NCBI RefSeq assembly: GCF_009729095.1
Contig: NZ_VTGX01000001.1
Location: forward strand, 620,001-684,000
Length of the DNA: 64,000 nt
DNA from: Mycolicibacterium sp. CBMA 247
GTDB taxonomy: Bacteria; Actinomycetota; Actinomycetes; Mycobacteriales; Mycobacteriaceae
Reading direction: 5' to 3'
Shown: positions 7,887 through 16,147 of the stretch, piece after piece
Layout: each line of letters starts with the position of its first letter
Position numbering within the stretch: position 1 is the first letter of the stretch
The notes under the pieces: model-generated
Database searches by the model: none
What the model was told of the DNA's origin: nothing
Seen by the model: the letters and a program-made list of their open reading frames with translations, nothing else
Translations under genes and position numbers: made by a program

Positions 7887-9100
7887 GACACCCTCTCGAA
7901 TACCGCGGCCAGCCCCTGGCCGCCGCCGATGCACATGGTCTCCAGCCCGTAGCGGGCCTGACGCCGATCCAGCTCCCGGGCGAGCGTGGCGAGCATCCGC
8001 CCTCCCGTCGCCCCGACCGGATGCCCCAGCGAGATCCCGGAACCCCGGACGTTGGTGCGCTCGAAGTCGGCCTCGCCGAACTTCCACTCCTTCATCACGG
8101 CCAGCGCCTGGGCGGCGAACGCCTCGTTGAGCTCGATCAGGTCGATGTCGCCGAGCTGCAGGTCGGCCTTGGCCAGGGCCACCTCGGTGGCCGGCACCGG
8201 GCCGATGCCCATGACCTTGGGGGCGACGCCTGCCGAGCCCCACGACACCATCCGCACCAGCGGCCGCAGGCCCAGCTCGGCGGCCTTCTCCGGGGTCGTC
8301 ACGATGCACATGGATGCGGCATCGTTCTGGCCACTGGAGTTGCCAGCGGTCACGGTGGACTCTGGATCCTGTTTGAGCAGAACCGGTTTGAGCTTGGACA
8401 GCGCCTCGACGGTGGTGTCCGCGCGCGGGTGCTCATCGGTGTCGATGATCTGCTCACCTTTGCGGGAGCGCACGGTCACCGGGATGATCTCCTCGGCCAG
8501 CACCCCGGACTGCTGGGCGGCCACGGCGCTGCGATGCGAGCGGACCGCGAGCTCGTCCTGCTCGGCGCGGGTGATGCCGTACTCGCGGCGCAGGTTCTCG
8601 GCGGTCTCCAGCATTCCGCCGGGCACCGGGTAGAACTGCCCGCCGGCAGTGGTGCGTCCACGCGCGAGCCCGTCGTGAATCTGCACGCCGCTGCGGGCCC
8701 CGCCCCAGCGCATGTCGGTCGAGTAGAACGCGACGTTGCTCATGCTCTCGGCGCCGCCGGCCACCACCAGATCGTTGTCCCCGCTGCGCACCTGCAGGCA
8801 GGCCTGGATCACGGCCTGCAGCCCGGACCCGCAACGACGGTCGACCTGCATGCCGGGAACCGTCACCGGCAGACCGGCGTCGAGCGCCACGACACGGCCG
8901 ATGGCCGGCGCCTCGCTGTTGGGATAGCAGTGGCCCAGAATCACGTCCTGCACCTGCTCAGGTGCCACACCGGTGCGCTCCAACAGACCCTTGAGCGCGG
9001 CGACGCCGAGTTCGACGGCGGACAGTGACACGAACACGCCGCCGTAGCGGCCGATCGGGGTACGCACCGGTTCGCAGATGACCGCCTCGCGCGTGTTCAC
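7883..9100 (-). CDS. Acetyl-CoA C-acyltransferase (thiolase)
   Basis: 405 aa, full-length thiolase that cleaves 3-ketoacyl-CoA with CoA. The nucleophilic Cys is in [10 protein letters not shown] near residue 90, NEAFAAQ carries the Asn/Glu loop, [11 protein letters not shown] the catalytic His, and [11 protein letters not shown] the second Cys. GTG start at 9100 overlaps the stop of the upstream SDR (GTGA); its own stop overlaps the dehydrogenase ATG. The three genes therefore form a translationally coupled beta-oxidation cassette (ketoacyl reductase/hydroxyacyl dehydrogenase, thiolase, acyl-CoA dehydrogenase). Confidence 0.93.
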   Translation of the reverse strand: MNTREAVICEPVRTPIGRYGGVFVSLSAVELGVAALKGLLERTGVAPEQVQDVILGHCYPNSEAPAIGRVVALDAGLPVTVPGMQVDRRCGSGLQAVIQACLQVRSGDNDLVVAGGAESMSNVAFYSTDMRWGGARSGVQIHDGLARGRTTAGGQFYPVPGGMLETAENLRREYGITRAEQDELAVRSHRSAVAAQQSGVLAEEIIPVTVRSRKGEQIIDTDEHPRADTTVEALSKLKPVLLKQDPESTVTAGNSSGQNDAASMCIVTTPEKAAELGLRPLVRMVSWGSAGVAPKVMGIGPVPATEVALAKADLQLGDIDLIELNEAFAAQALAVMKEWKFGEADFERTNVRGSGISLGHPVGATGGRMLATLARELDRRQARYGLETMCIGGGQGLAAVFERVS

Positions 9101-9837
9101 ACGTATCGCCCGCCGGTCACCTCAAGCACGGTTCCGGTCATGTACGACGACAGGTCGCTGGCCAAGAACAGCGCGACCTTGGCCACCTCGTCGGGCTCAC
9201 CGGCCCGGCCCATCGGCACCTCGGCCAGCTTCTGATCCCAGATCCGTTGCGGCATGGCCTCTGTCATCGCCGACCGGATGAGCCCGGGCTGGATGGCGTT
9301 GACCCGCACCCCGAGGTGGGCGAGTTCCTTGGCCGAGGCCTTGGTCATACCGACGATGCCGGCCTTGGCGGCCGAATAGTTCGTCTGGCCGACCAGGCCG
9401 ACCTTCCCCGAGATCGAGGACATGTTCACGATCGCGCCGCGCTTGTTCTCCCGCATGATCGCCGCAGCCGACTTGGTGCCGTTCCAGGTGCCCTTCAGGT
9501 GCACCCCGATGACCTGGTCGAACTGCTCCTCGGTCATCTTGCGCAGGGTCGCGTCGCGGGTGATGCCGGCGTTGTTGACCATGATGTCCAGCCCACCGAA
9601 TCGCGCGACGGCGGCCTGCACGAGGGCCTCGACCTCAGCAGACGAAGTCACATCGCAACGCACCGCCGTCGCCACCTTGGGCCCGCCGAGCTCCTGGGCG
9701 GCCGCCTCAGTGGCCTCCAGGTTGACGTCGCCGAGTACCACCCGGGCGCCTTCGTCGATAAAGCGTTTCGCGATGGCCAGTCCCAGACCTTGGGCACCGC
9801 CCGTCACCACTGCAGTCTGACCGCTCAGCAACGACAC
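9097..9837 (-). CDS. SDR family 3-oxoacyl/3-hydroxyacyl oxidoreductase (FabG-like)
   Basis: 246 aa. The start is GTG 9837 ([14 protein letters not shown]) because AGGTGA lies 5 nt before it and similarity begins there; a longer frame to 9885 lacks support. Motifs: [43 protein letters not shown] (Ser-Tyr-Lys) and [19 protein letters not shown]. The FabG-like pattern suits interconversion of 3-keto and 3-hydroxyacyl-CoA. First gene of the minus-strand cassette; divergent from an acyl-CoA dehydrogenase operon. Confidence 0.9.
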   Translation of the reverse strand: MSLLSGQTAVVTGGAQGLGLAIAKRFIDEGARVVLGDVNLEATEAAAQELGGPKVATAVRCDVTSSAEVEALVQAAVARFGGLDIMVNNAGITRDATLRKMTEEQFDQVIGVHLKGTWNGTKSAAAIMRENKRGAIVNMSSISGKVGLVGQTNYSAAKAGIVGMTKASAKELAHLGVRVNAIQPGLIRSAMTEAMPQRIWDQKLAEVPMGRAGEPDEVAKVALFLASDLSSYMTGTVLEVTGGRYV

Positions 9838-9949
9838 CTGATCACCTAACTTTCGATCGTGGGGGCTCTGTCTGAGCCAGATCATATTTCATATACGATA
9901 TTGAAGATTCATCACCCCGCGGTTCCCGCGCGAAGAATTGGAGATCCCT
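9838..9949. promoter_or_regulatory. Divergent promoter region with AT-rich imperfect palindrome
   Basis: A 112-bp gap between the two divergent catabolic operons. Most is GC-rich, but 9881-9905 is strikingly AT-rich (around ATCATATTTCATATACGAT), with alternating CATAT/ATACG blocks giving imperfect dyad symmetry. This is the natural place for overlapping promoters and for binding by the GntR/FCD regulator encoded in the left operon. No perfect operator can be asserted by eye. Confidence 0.4.
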
Positions 9950-11131
9950 GTGACCACCATCGCGGCCACTGCCGAAGTCGGCGACGAGGACTTCAAAGAG
10001 ATCCTGGCGCAGACCCGCAGCTTCATCCGGACCGCCGTGGTGCCCCGCGAGAACGAGATCCTGGCCACCGACAAGGTGCCCGACGATCTGCGCGAGCAGG
10101 CCAAGAACATGGGGCTGTTCGGTTACGCGATCCCCCAGCAGTGGGGTGGCCTCGGGCTCAACCTGGCCCAAGATGTCGAGCTGGCAATGGAATTCGGTTA
10201 CACCTCGCTGGCGTTGCGGTCGATGTTCGGCACCAACAACGGCATCGCCGGGCAGGTGCTGGTGGGGTTCGGCACCGATGAGCAGAAGACCCAATGGCTG
10301 GAGGGAATCGCCTCCGGCGACGTCGTCGCCTCTTTCGCACTGACCGAGCCCGGCGCCGGATCCAACCCGGCAGGCTTGCGCACCAAGGCGGTTCGCGACG
10401 GGGACGACTGGGTGATCAACGGGCAGAAGCGGTTCATCACCAACGCGCCGACCGCGAATCTGTTCGTGGTGTTCGCCCGCACCCGCCCCGCCGACGAGGC
10501 TGGCCCGGGGATCGCGGTGTTTCTCGTCCCGGCCGACGCTGCGGGCGTCGAAGTCGGAGCCAAGGACGCCAAGATGGGTCAGGAAGGTGCCTGGACCGCC
10601 GATGTCACGTTCACCGATGTACGGGTGCCGAACGGCGCACTGGTCGGCGGCAGTGAGGACGTCGGTTACCGGGCCGCGATGACCTCCCTCGCGCGAGGCC
10701 GGGTACACATCGCGGCACTCGCGGTGGGATCCGCCCAGCGCGCGCTCGACGAATCGGTGGCCTACGCCGCCGCGGCAACTCAGGGCGGTCAACCGATCGG
10801 CAGCTTCCAGCTCGTGCAGGCGATGCTCGCCGACCAGCAGACCGGGGTGCTGGCCGGACGCGCGCTGGTACGCGACGCCGCAGCCAAGTGGGTGTCCGGC
10901 GAGGACCGCCGTATCGCCCCCTCGGCAGCCAAGCTGTTCTGTACCGAAATGGCAGGCAACGTTGCCGATCTCGCGGTACAGATCCATGGCGGCACCGGTT
11001 ACATGCGTGAGGTCCCGGTAGAGCGCATCTACCGGGAGGTCCGGCTGCTGCGCCTCTACGAGGGCACCAGCGAGATCCAGCGACTCATCATCGGCGGCGG
11101 GCTGGTCAAGGCCGCCCAGCGCCAGCTCTGA
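9950..11131 (+). CDS. Acyl-CoA dehydrogenase
   Basis: 393-aa FAD acyl-CoA dehydrogenase. The start is GTG 9950 (VTTIAATAEVGDEDF), with GGAG 7-10 nt upstream; a TTG 12 bp earlier is possible. Motifs: FALTEPGAGSNPAGLRTKA, QKRFITNAPTANLF, GGTGYMREVPVERIYREVRL and LYEGTSEIQRLI with the catalytic Glu. The QPIGSFQLVQAMLAD segment replaces the usual FGKxIxxFQ. First gene of the rightward operon with the mycofactocin SDR (38-bp gap) and AMP ligase. Two complete dehydrogenases in divergent operons suggest successive oxidation steps or a branched substrate. Confidence 0.92.
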   Translation: MTTIAATAEVGDEDFKEILAQTRSFIRTAVVPRENEILATDKVPDDLREQAKNMGLFGYAIPQQWGGLGLNLAQDVELAMEFGYTSLALRSMFGTNNGIAGQVLVGFGTDEQKTQWLEGIASGDVVASFALTEPGAGSNPAGLRTKAVRDGDDWVINGQKRFITNAPTANLFVVFARTRPADEAGPGIAVFLVPADAAGVEVGAKDAKMGQEGAWTADVTFTDVRVPNGALVGGSEDVGYRAAMTSLARGRVHIAALAVGSAQRALDESVAYAAAATQGGQPIGSFQLVQAMLADQQTGVLAGRALVRDAAAKWVSGEDRRIAPSAAKLFCTEMAGNVADLAVQIHGGTGYMREVPVERIYREVRLLRLYEGTSEIQRLIIGGGLVKAAQRQL

Positions 11132-11169
11132 CGCCACCCACCAACCCACACACCCACCAAGGAGAAACC

Positions 11170-11991
11170 ATGACCGAGCGGCTCGCCGGAAAGGTCGCCT
11201 TCATCACCGGAGCTGCCCGTGGTCAGGGACGCGCACACGCGGTCCGGATGGCCAAAGAGGGCGCCGACGTCATCGCGATCGACATCGCCGCGCCGCTGCC
11301 GCCGAGCGTGCCTTATGACTCGGCGACACCCGAAGATCTGGCCGAGACCGTGCGCCTGGTCGAGGCCACCGGTAAGCGGATCCTGGCTGTCGCCGCCGAC
11401 ACCCGCGATCTCGACGCACTGCGGGCTGTGGTCGACAAGGGCGTGGCCGAGTTCGGCCGGCTCGACATCATCATCGCCAACGCCGGTATCACCGTGCCGG
11501 AGGCCTGGAACGAGACCACGCCCGAATCGTTCCGCGACGTCATCGACATCAACCTGACCGGAACCTGGAATACCGTGATGGCCGGTGCCCAGCACATCAT
11601 CGACGGCGGACGCGGTGGCTCGATCATCCTGATCAGCTCTGCTGCCGGCATCAAGATGCAGCCATTCATGGTGCACTACACGGCAAGCAAGCACGGTGTC
11701 ACCGGCCTGGCGCGCGCCTTCGCCGCCGAACTGGGCAAGCACCGGATCCGGGTCAACAGCCTGCATCCGGGCGCGGTCAACACCCCGATGGGTACCGGCG
11801 ACATGATGGCCGCGCTCAACCGGGCCAATGAGACCAACCCCGGCCTGATGCAGATGGTGACCCCGTTCCTGCCGGACTTCATCGCCGAGCCCGAGGACAT
11901 CGCCGACGCCGCATGCTGGCTGGCCAGTGACGAATCGCGGTTCGTCACCGCCAGCAAGGTGGCCGTCGACCTGGGTTCCACCCAGTTCTAG
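11170..11991 (+). CDS. Mycofactocin-coupled SDR oxidoreductase
   Basis: 273 aa. The N-terminus GKVAFITGAARGQGRAHAVR and a long insertion after the acidic residue (VIAIDIAAPLPPSVPYD) match the actinobacterial SDR family co-distributed with mycofactocin biosynthesis, whose members hold NAD(H) tightly and pass electrons to mycofactocin. The catalytic Ser is in ISSAAGIKMQP, Tyr/Lys in YTASKHG. AAGGAG 6 nt before ATG 11170 gives a clear ribosome site. It likely oxidises an alcohol intermediate; mycofactocin dependence is inferred from family, and no mftA-F genes lie in the window. Confidence 0.85.
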   Translation: MTERLAGKVAFITGAARGQGRAHAVRMAKEGADVIAIDIAAPLPPSVPYDSATPEDLAETVRLVEATGKRILAVAADTRDLDALRAVVDKGVAEFGRLDIIIANAGITVPEAWNETTPESFRDVIDINLTGTWNTVMAGAQHIIDGGRGGSIILISSAAGIKMQPFMVHYTASKHGVTGLARAFAAELGKHRIRVNSLHPGAVNTPMGTGDMMAALNRANETNPGLMQMVTPFLPDFIAEPEDIADAACWLASDESRFVTASKVAVDLGSTQF

Positions 11992-11997
11992 GCCGGC

Positions 11998-13488
11998 ATG
12001 TCCGCAGACTTCGCTGACGCGCTGGCCGCCGGACTGGCTGCCTACGGCGCCCAGCCGTTCATCGAGTTCTCCCGAAAGTGGTATTCGGGCAACGAGATAA
12101 CCCAGTTCATCGAGCGTGTCTCGGCGGCGCTGGACGAAGCCGGAGTGCTGCCCGACGAGCCAGTCGGCATCGTTGTGCGCAACCGGGTCGCCCACGCGGC
12201 GACGATCCTCGGGTTCATCGCGGCGCGGCGCCCGGTGGTCATGGTCTACTCGTACCAATCCGCCACGGCGATCGCCCGCGACGTCGAGAACCTCTCGTTA
12301 CCAGCGATTCTCGCCGACATCGAGGACTGGACGCCGGAGCTCAACGGCGCGGCGAGGTCAGCCGGATCGGCCGGTATCTCGTTGTCCGGTGATCCGCTCG
12401 AGGTCGGCGTGACGGTGTCGCGGCACCCGGGCAGCCGGCACGACCCGACGCTGGAACGGTCCGGTCTGCACATTCTGACCAGCGGCACCACGGGCCCGCC
12501 GAAGCGAATCCCGGTCGCCACCAAGGTGCTTGCCCACACCGTGCTGAGCATGACGATAGGAGTGGGCACCGAGGCGGTGGGTCCCGACACCCCACCCGCA
12601 CTGGTCTGCTGGCCGTTCGGCAGCATCGGCGTCTGCCAGCTGCTGGCCGCACCGTGTGCCGGCAAGCGCATGGTGCTGCTGGAGAAATTCAGCGTCACCG
12701 AGTGGGTCCAGGCGGTCAAGACCTACCGGATCACTCGGGCGGGAGTACAACCCGCGATCCTCCGGATGGTGCTGCAGGCCGACGTCCCTCCCGAGGACCT
12801 GGCCTCGCTGGAGGGTCTGTCGGGTGGCTCCGGGCCATTGGAACCGGAATTGCGGTCCGAGTTCGAGAACCGCTACGGCATCCCATTGTTGTGGGCCTAC
12901 GGGGCAACCGAATTCGCCGGATCGGTGTGCAGCTGGACACCCGAGCTGCACCGCCGTTACGGCGCGGACAAACCCGACAGCGTCGGGCGGCCCCTGCCCG
13001 GCGTACGCGTTCGGATCGTCGACCCCGACACCGCGTCCGAGGTTCCCACCGGCAGCATCGGGCTGCTGGAAGCCAGCGTCGCGGTCATCGGGCCGGATTG
13101 GGTACGCACCACCGACCTGGCCTCGATGGACGAGGACGGGTTCGTCACCCTGCACGGTCGCGGCGACGGCGCGATCAACCGTGGCGGCTTCAAGATCCTC
13201 CCGGAAACCGTTCGGCGGGTACTGATCTCACATCCCAGCGTGCTCGACGCCTGCGTTGTGGGAGTTCCCGATCCTCGGCTCGGCGAGGTTCCCTTCGCCG
13301 CGGTAGTTCTACGACGGGATACCGCAACGCCCACCGAGGCCGAATTGAAAGACCTGGTGCGCGAGGCGCTACCGAGCCATCATGTGCCGGTGGCCGTGAC
13401 GGTCGTCGACACACTCCCGCGCAATGCCGCCCTCAAGGTGCGGCCGGGAGACGTCGCGGCGCTGTACAGCGCAGAAGCTGCCCCATAA
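11998..13488 (+). CDS. AMP-dependent synthetase/ligase (acyl-CoA synthetase)
   Basis: 496-aa adenylate-forming enzyme. LTSGTTGPPKRIPVATK (A3-like; KR where KG is usual) is near residue 160, WAYGATEFAGSVCSW is the A5 region, TTDLASMDEDGFVTLHGR the A7/A8 motif, INRGGFKILPETV follows, and PRNAALKVRPGD has the A10 Lys. The N-terminal domain is shorter and more divergent than in FadD enzymes. Six bp after the SDR stop, same operon. It probably forms a CoA thioester of the pathway acid; the carboxylate is unknown. The gene ends just before a hairpin terminator. Confidence 0.87.
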   Translation: MSADFADALAAGLAAYGAQPFIEFSRKWYSGNEITQFIERVSAALDEAGVLPDEPVGIVVRNRVAHAATILGFIAARRPVVMVYSYQSATAIARDVENLSLPAILADIEDWTPELNGAARSAGSAGISLSGDPLEVGVTVSRHPGSRHDPTLERSGLHILTSGTTGPPKRIPVATKVLAHTVLSMTIGVGTEAVGPDTPPALVCWPFGSIGVCQLLAAPCAGKRMVLLEKFSVTEWVQAVKTYRITRAGVQPAILRMVLQADVPPEDLASLEGLSGGSGPLEPELRSEFENRYGIPLLWAYGATEFAGSVCSWTPELHRRYGADKPDSVGRPLPGVRVRIVDPDTASEVPTGSIGLLEASVAVIGPDWVRTTDLASMDEDGFVTLHGRGDGAINRGGFKILPETVRRVLISHPSVLDACVVGVPDPRLGEVPFAAVVLRRDTATPTEAELKDLVREALPSHHVPVAVTVVDTLPRNAALKVRPGDVAALYSAEAAP

Positions 13489-13497
13489 CCTTCCCCG

Positions 13498-13555
13498 CGA
13501 GCAGACGCAAAAGTGCCCAATTCCGAAGGGAAAAGGGCACTTTTGCGTCTGCTCG
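13498..13555. terminator. Long hairpin, copy 2 of the intergenic repeat, between convergent genes
   Basis: Perfect 21-nt arms, 13498-13518 and 13535-13555, around a 16-nt loop; the core GAGCAGACGCAAAAGTGCCC is nearly identical to the copy at 5947-6004. It sits in the 77-bp space between the rightward AMP ligase and the leftward MaoC gene, the right place for a bidirectional terminator, with A/T tracts inside the arms. Confidence 0.78.
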
Positions 13556-13565
13556 GCGGAAGAAG

Positions 13566-14018
13566 TCAGCCGATGAAGCGGACGATCGACTCGACAACCG
13601 CAGCGGGCTTGTCCGAGCCCTCGATCTCGACGGTCACCGCCATCGTCGCCTGCACCGCACCGTCGAGCGAGGCGACGTCGGCAATCGCCGCGCGCGCCCG
13701 CACCTTGGAGCCGACCCGCACAGGCGTGATGAACCGAACCTTGTTGTAGCCGTAGTTGATCGCCATCGCGATGTTGTCGACGCGATACAGCTGATGGGTG
13801 AAATGCGGCAACAGCGACAGGGTCAGCAGGCCGTGCGCAATGGTGCCCCCGAAGGGTCCGCCGGCCGCCTTCTCGGGGTCAACGTGAATCCACTGATGGT
13901 CATCGGTAGCGTCGGCGAACAGGTTCACCCGATCCTGGGTGATCTCCATCCAGGCGGTCGGGCCCAATTCACTGCCCGCTGCCGCCACGAACTCGTCAAG
14001 GCCGTTGAAGACTTTCAC
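13566..14018 (-). CDS. MaoC-like (R)-enoyl-CoA hydratase, HtdZ/Rv0130 type
   Basis: 150 aa, single hot-dog domain. The hydratase-2 motif FADATDDHQWIHVDPEKA (residues about 34-51) holds the catalytic Asp/His, followed by GGPFGGTIAHGLLTLSLLP and INYGYNKVRFITPVRVGS. Length and motif order match the stand-alone mycobacterial hydratase Rv0130 (HtdZ) as I recall it. It would hydrate trans-2-enoyl-CoA to (R)-3-hydroxyacyl-CoA. Monocistronic-looking: 22 bp downstream of purU on the same strand and facing the hairpin. Confidence 0.87.
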   Translation of the reverse strand: MKVFNGLDEFVAAAGSELGPTAWMEITQDRVNLFADATDDHQWIHVDPEKAAGGPFGGTIAHGLLTLSLLPHFTHQLYRVDNIAMAINYGYNKVRFITPVRVGSKVRARAAIADVASLDGAVQATMAVTVEIEGSDKPAAVVESIVRFIG

Positions 14019-14040
14019 GCTGACTCCTCTCGAACCGTGG

Positions 14041-14931
14041 TCAGAAGACTACGGTCTGATTCCCGAACCGGATTACGCGGTCCTCACAGTGCCACAGCAC
14101 CGCGCGCGACAACACCAGCCGCTCCACGTCCGCGCCCAGCCGCACCAGGTCACCGACCGAGTGGCGGTGGTCCACGCGGACCACGTCCTGCTCGATGATC
14201 GGGCCCTCATCGAGGTCCCCGGTCACGTAATGCGCTGTCGCCCCGACCAACTTGACCCCGCGTTCTTTGGCCCTGCGGTACGGCGCCGCACCGATGAACG
14301 CCGGCAGGAACGAATGATGAATGTTGATCAGCGGGCACCCCACGGCATCGAGGAACTCCGGGGTCAGAATCTGCATGTACCGGGCCAACACCACCAGATC
14401 GACGTTGCCGCGCAACAACTCCAGCAGTCGTTGCTCAGCCTCGGCTCGGTTCTCCAGGGTCGCCGGAACGTATAGATACGGCACACCGAATGCGCGCACC
14501 TGATCGGCGAGGTCGGGATGGTTCGAGATGACCATGACCACTGACATGTCGAGTTCACCGCGCCGGTTGCGCCACAACAGATCCAGCAGGCAATGGTCCT
14601 CGCGCGAGGCCAACAGCGCCACCCGCTTGGGTTTGGAGGCCTCCGTGAGACGGAAGTCCATCTCGAACGGCACGGCCACCTGCTGCCTGAAATCACGCTC
14701 GAGTTCGTCGCGCACCGCGGCCAGGCCCGGCAGGTGGAAGATCGTGCGTTGGATGAATGTGCCGCCGGACTGTTCGGTGGAGTGCTGATCCAGCGACACG
14801 ATGTTGGCGCCGGCGCCGGTGAGGAAGCCGCTGATCGCCGCAACGAGGCCGGGCCGGTCTGCGCAACGCAGCAGCAGCCTGCCGATGTCGTGGGTCGGCA
14901 GGGCGGTTGATTTGGGGTACTCCTGTGTCAT
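14041..14931 (-). CDS. purU: Formyltetrahydrofolate deformylase
   Basis: About 296 aa. N-terminal ACT domain (IGRLLLRCADRPGLVAAISG, residues 15-90), then a formyltransferase-type hydrolase domain with RVALLASREDHCLLDLLWR, NIHHSFLPAFIGAAPYRRA (Asn/His of the active site) and YVTGDLDEGPIIEQ (catalytic Asp). It hydrolyses 10-formyl-THF to THF and formate, balancing one-carbon pools. The ATG at 14931 is chosen; two GTG codons immediately upstream (14934, 14937) are alternatives. Probably co-transcribed with the MaoC gene. Confidence 0.95.
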   Translation of the reverse strand: MTQEYPKSTALPTHDIGRLLLRCADRPGLVAAISGFLTGAGANIVSLDQHSTEQSGGTFIQRTIFHLPGLAAVRDELERDFRQQVAVPFEMDFRLTEASKPKRVALLASREDHCLLDLLWRNRRGELDMSVVMVISNHPDLADQVRAFGVPYLYVPATLENRAEAEQRLLELLRGNVDLVVLARYMQILTPEFLDAVGCPLINIHHSFLPAFIGAAPYRRAKERGVKLVGATAHYVTGDLDEGPIIEQDVVRVDHRHSVGDLVRLGADVERLVLSRAVLWHCEDRVIRFGNQTVVF

Positions 14932-15391
14932 CACCACAAGAATCTCATCTGGACTCCTCGGCGGTGACAGAACCCGCCAGCGTCACACCAATCCGACAGG
15001 GCCGGGGCAACGCGACGTCGACCACCATTCACCTTGGCGTGCTATCCGGCTATGAGCTGGCTGGGGACCGCGACAGCAAAAGCTTCCCCGACCGAGGCCG
15101 CACGACCCATTCAACATCGACGCCAATTCAGAATTTTTGCCATGTGCGAGTTCAACACACCCACTCCGGCGTGAATAGCGATTCCATAATTTGCCAAATT
15201 TGCATGTACGCGTGCGTAAATGGGTGGCCGCCGCACAGAATTCACCATGCGCCTGGACAAGATTTCTCGGCTCGCTGGAATTCCACGACGAAGCGGCGCA
15301 ATACTCATCACACGCATTCGCACAACCGTGCTACGCACCAAAATCAGCCGCTCCAGTCAGAGGCGCGGCTGACCGACGAAATGGATCCCAG
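14932..15391. other. Long intergenic region upstream of purU and the moeY operon
   Basis: About 460 bp without a convincing gene. The left half is GC-rich and contains a small inverted repeat, GGCGG...CCGCC, near 14961. The right half (15120-15235) is clearly AT-richer (for example CAGAATTTTTGCCATG and CATAATTTGCCAAATTTGCA) and is the likely promoter zone for the rightward operon. A frame open from 15191 is not accepted because the family-like sequence begins at 15392. No RNA gene or riboswitch was recognised. Confidence 0.5.
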
Positions 15392-16147
15392 ATGACCGCT
15401 CCCCAACTCGATGCCGCCGGCCGCCCCTCAGTGCTATTGGACGAAAGCCCAAGCTGGTGGGACCCCGACAGTGAGTGCACGATCGTCGTGGCCCGACCCG
15501 GCGCGGAGCGCGAACTGTGGAACGAGTACGTTCGTGGAGCCCAATCGAACTACCGCAAACACGGCGTTGAACAAGCCATTGATTCGAAAGCCCTACAGAC
15601 AGGCGAGGATACTGCGCTGTTCTGTGTCGGTATCAACAGCTCTGGCGAAGTTGTCGGCGGTCTGCGGGCCAAGGGTCCCTACCGGAGTGCCGAAGAGAGC
15701 CACGCAATCGTCGAATGGAGCGGACAGCCCGGACTCGACGCAGTGCACAAAATGATTGCCGACCGCCTGCCGTTCGGAGTGGTCGAGATGAAGACGGCCT
15801 GGGTATGCGACGACCCGGAACAGAGCCGTGCACTCACCGATACGCTGGCGCGCATGCCGCTGCACGCCATGACGATGTTGGACATTCAGTTTGCCATGGC
15901 CACGGCGGCGGCCTACGTCCTGAAACGCTGGCTGTCATCGGGCGGAGTGCTGGCGGCGAAAATCCCGGCGACGCCGTATCCGGACGAGCGGTATCAGACG
16001 AAGATGATGTGGTGGGATAGCCGAACATTCGCCAACCACGCTGACGCCGGGCAGTTGTCGCGATACTTCGCCGAAGCCCAGCGAATCGGCCCGCACCCGG
16101 GAACAGCCGACTTCGACACACTCACCTCCACCGCGGCGGCACGATGA
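15392..16147 (+). CDS. Conserved hypothetical, Rv1356c-like; GNAT/acyl-synthase-like pattern
   Basis: 251 aa. The body has an N-acyltransferase-like run: arginine-rich start after CTIVVARPG, WNEYVRGAQSNYRKHG, then FCVGINSSGEVVGGLRAKGPY, reminiscent of GNAT/N-acyl amino acid synthase folds. This is only a pattern judgement. ATG 15392 is chosen because conserved-looking sequence starts there and the 67 preceding codons are low quality. Its stop overlaps the moeY-like ATG (ATGA). Position next to the moeY-like and GGDEF-EAL genes matches M. tuberculosis Rv1356c as I recall the gene order. Function unknown. Confidence 0.75.
   Translation: MTAPQLDAAGRPSVLLDESPSWWDPDSECTIVVARPGAERELWNEYVRGAQSNYRKHGVEQAIDSKALQTGEDTALFCVGINSSGEVVGGLRAKGPYRSAEESHAIVEWSGQPGLDAVHKMIADRLPFGVVEMKTAWVCDDPEQSRALTDTLARMPLHAMTMLDIQFAMATAAAYVLKRWLSSGGVLAAKIPATPYPDERYQTKMMWWDSRTFANHADAGQLSRYFAEAQRIGPHPGTADFDTLTSTAAAR

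Noticed and set aside
6273..7952. 559-codon plus-strand frame over the GntR and acyl-CoA dehydrogenase genes
   Set aside because: Antisense to two well-supported genes and rich in His/Arg/Gly without family motifs.
9842..11149. 435-codon minus-strand frame opposite the second acyl-CoA dehydrogenase
   Set aside because: Antisense shadow; the plus-strand protein has all FadE motifs.
12654..14198. 514-codon plus-strand frame over the AMP ligase end, hairpin and MaoC/purU
   Set aside because: Runs through two genes in wrong frames and a terminator hairpin; composition is Arg/Gly-rich.
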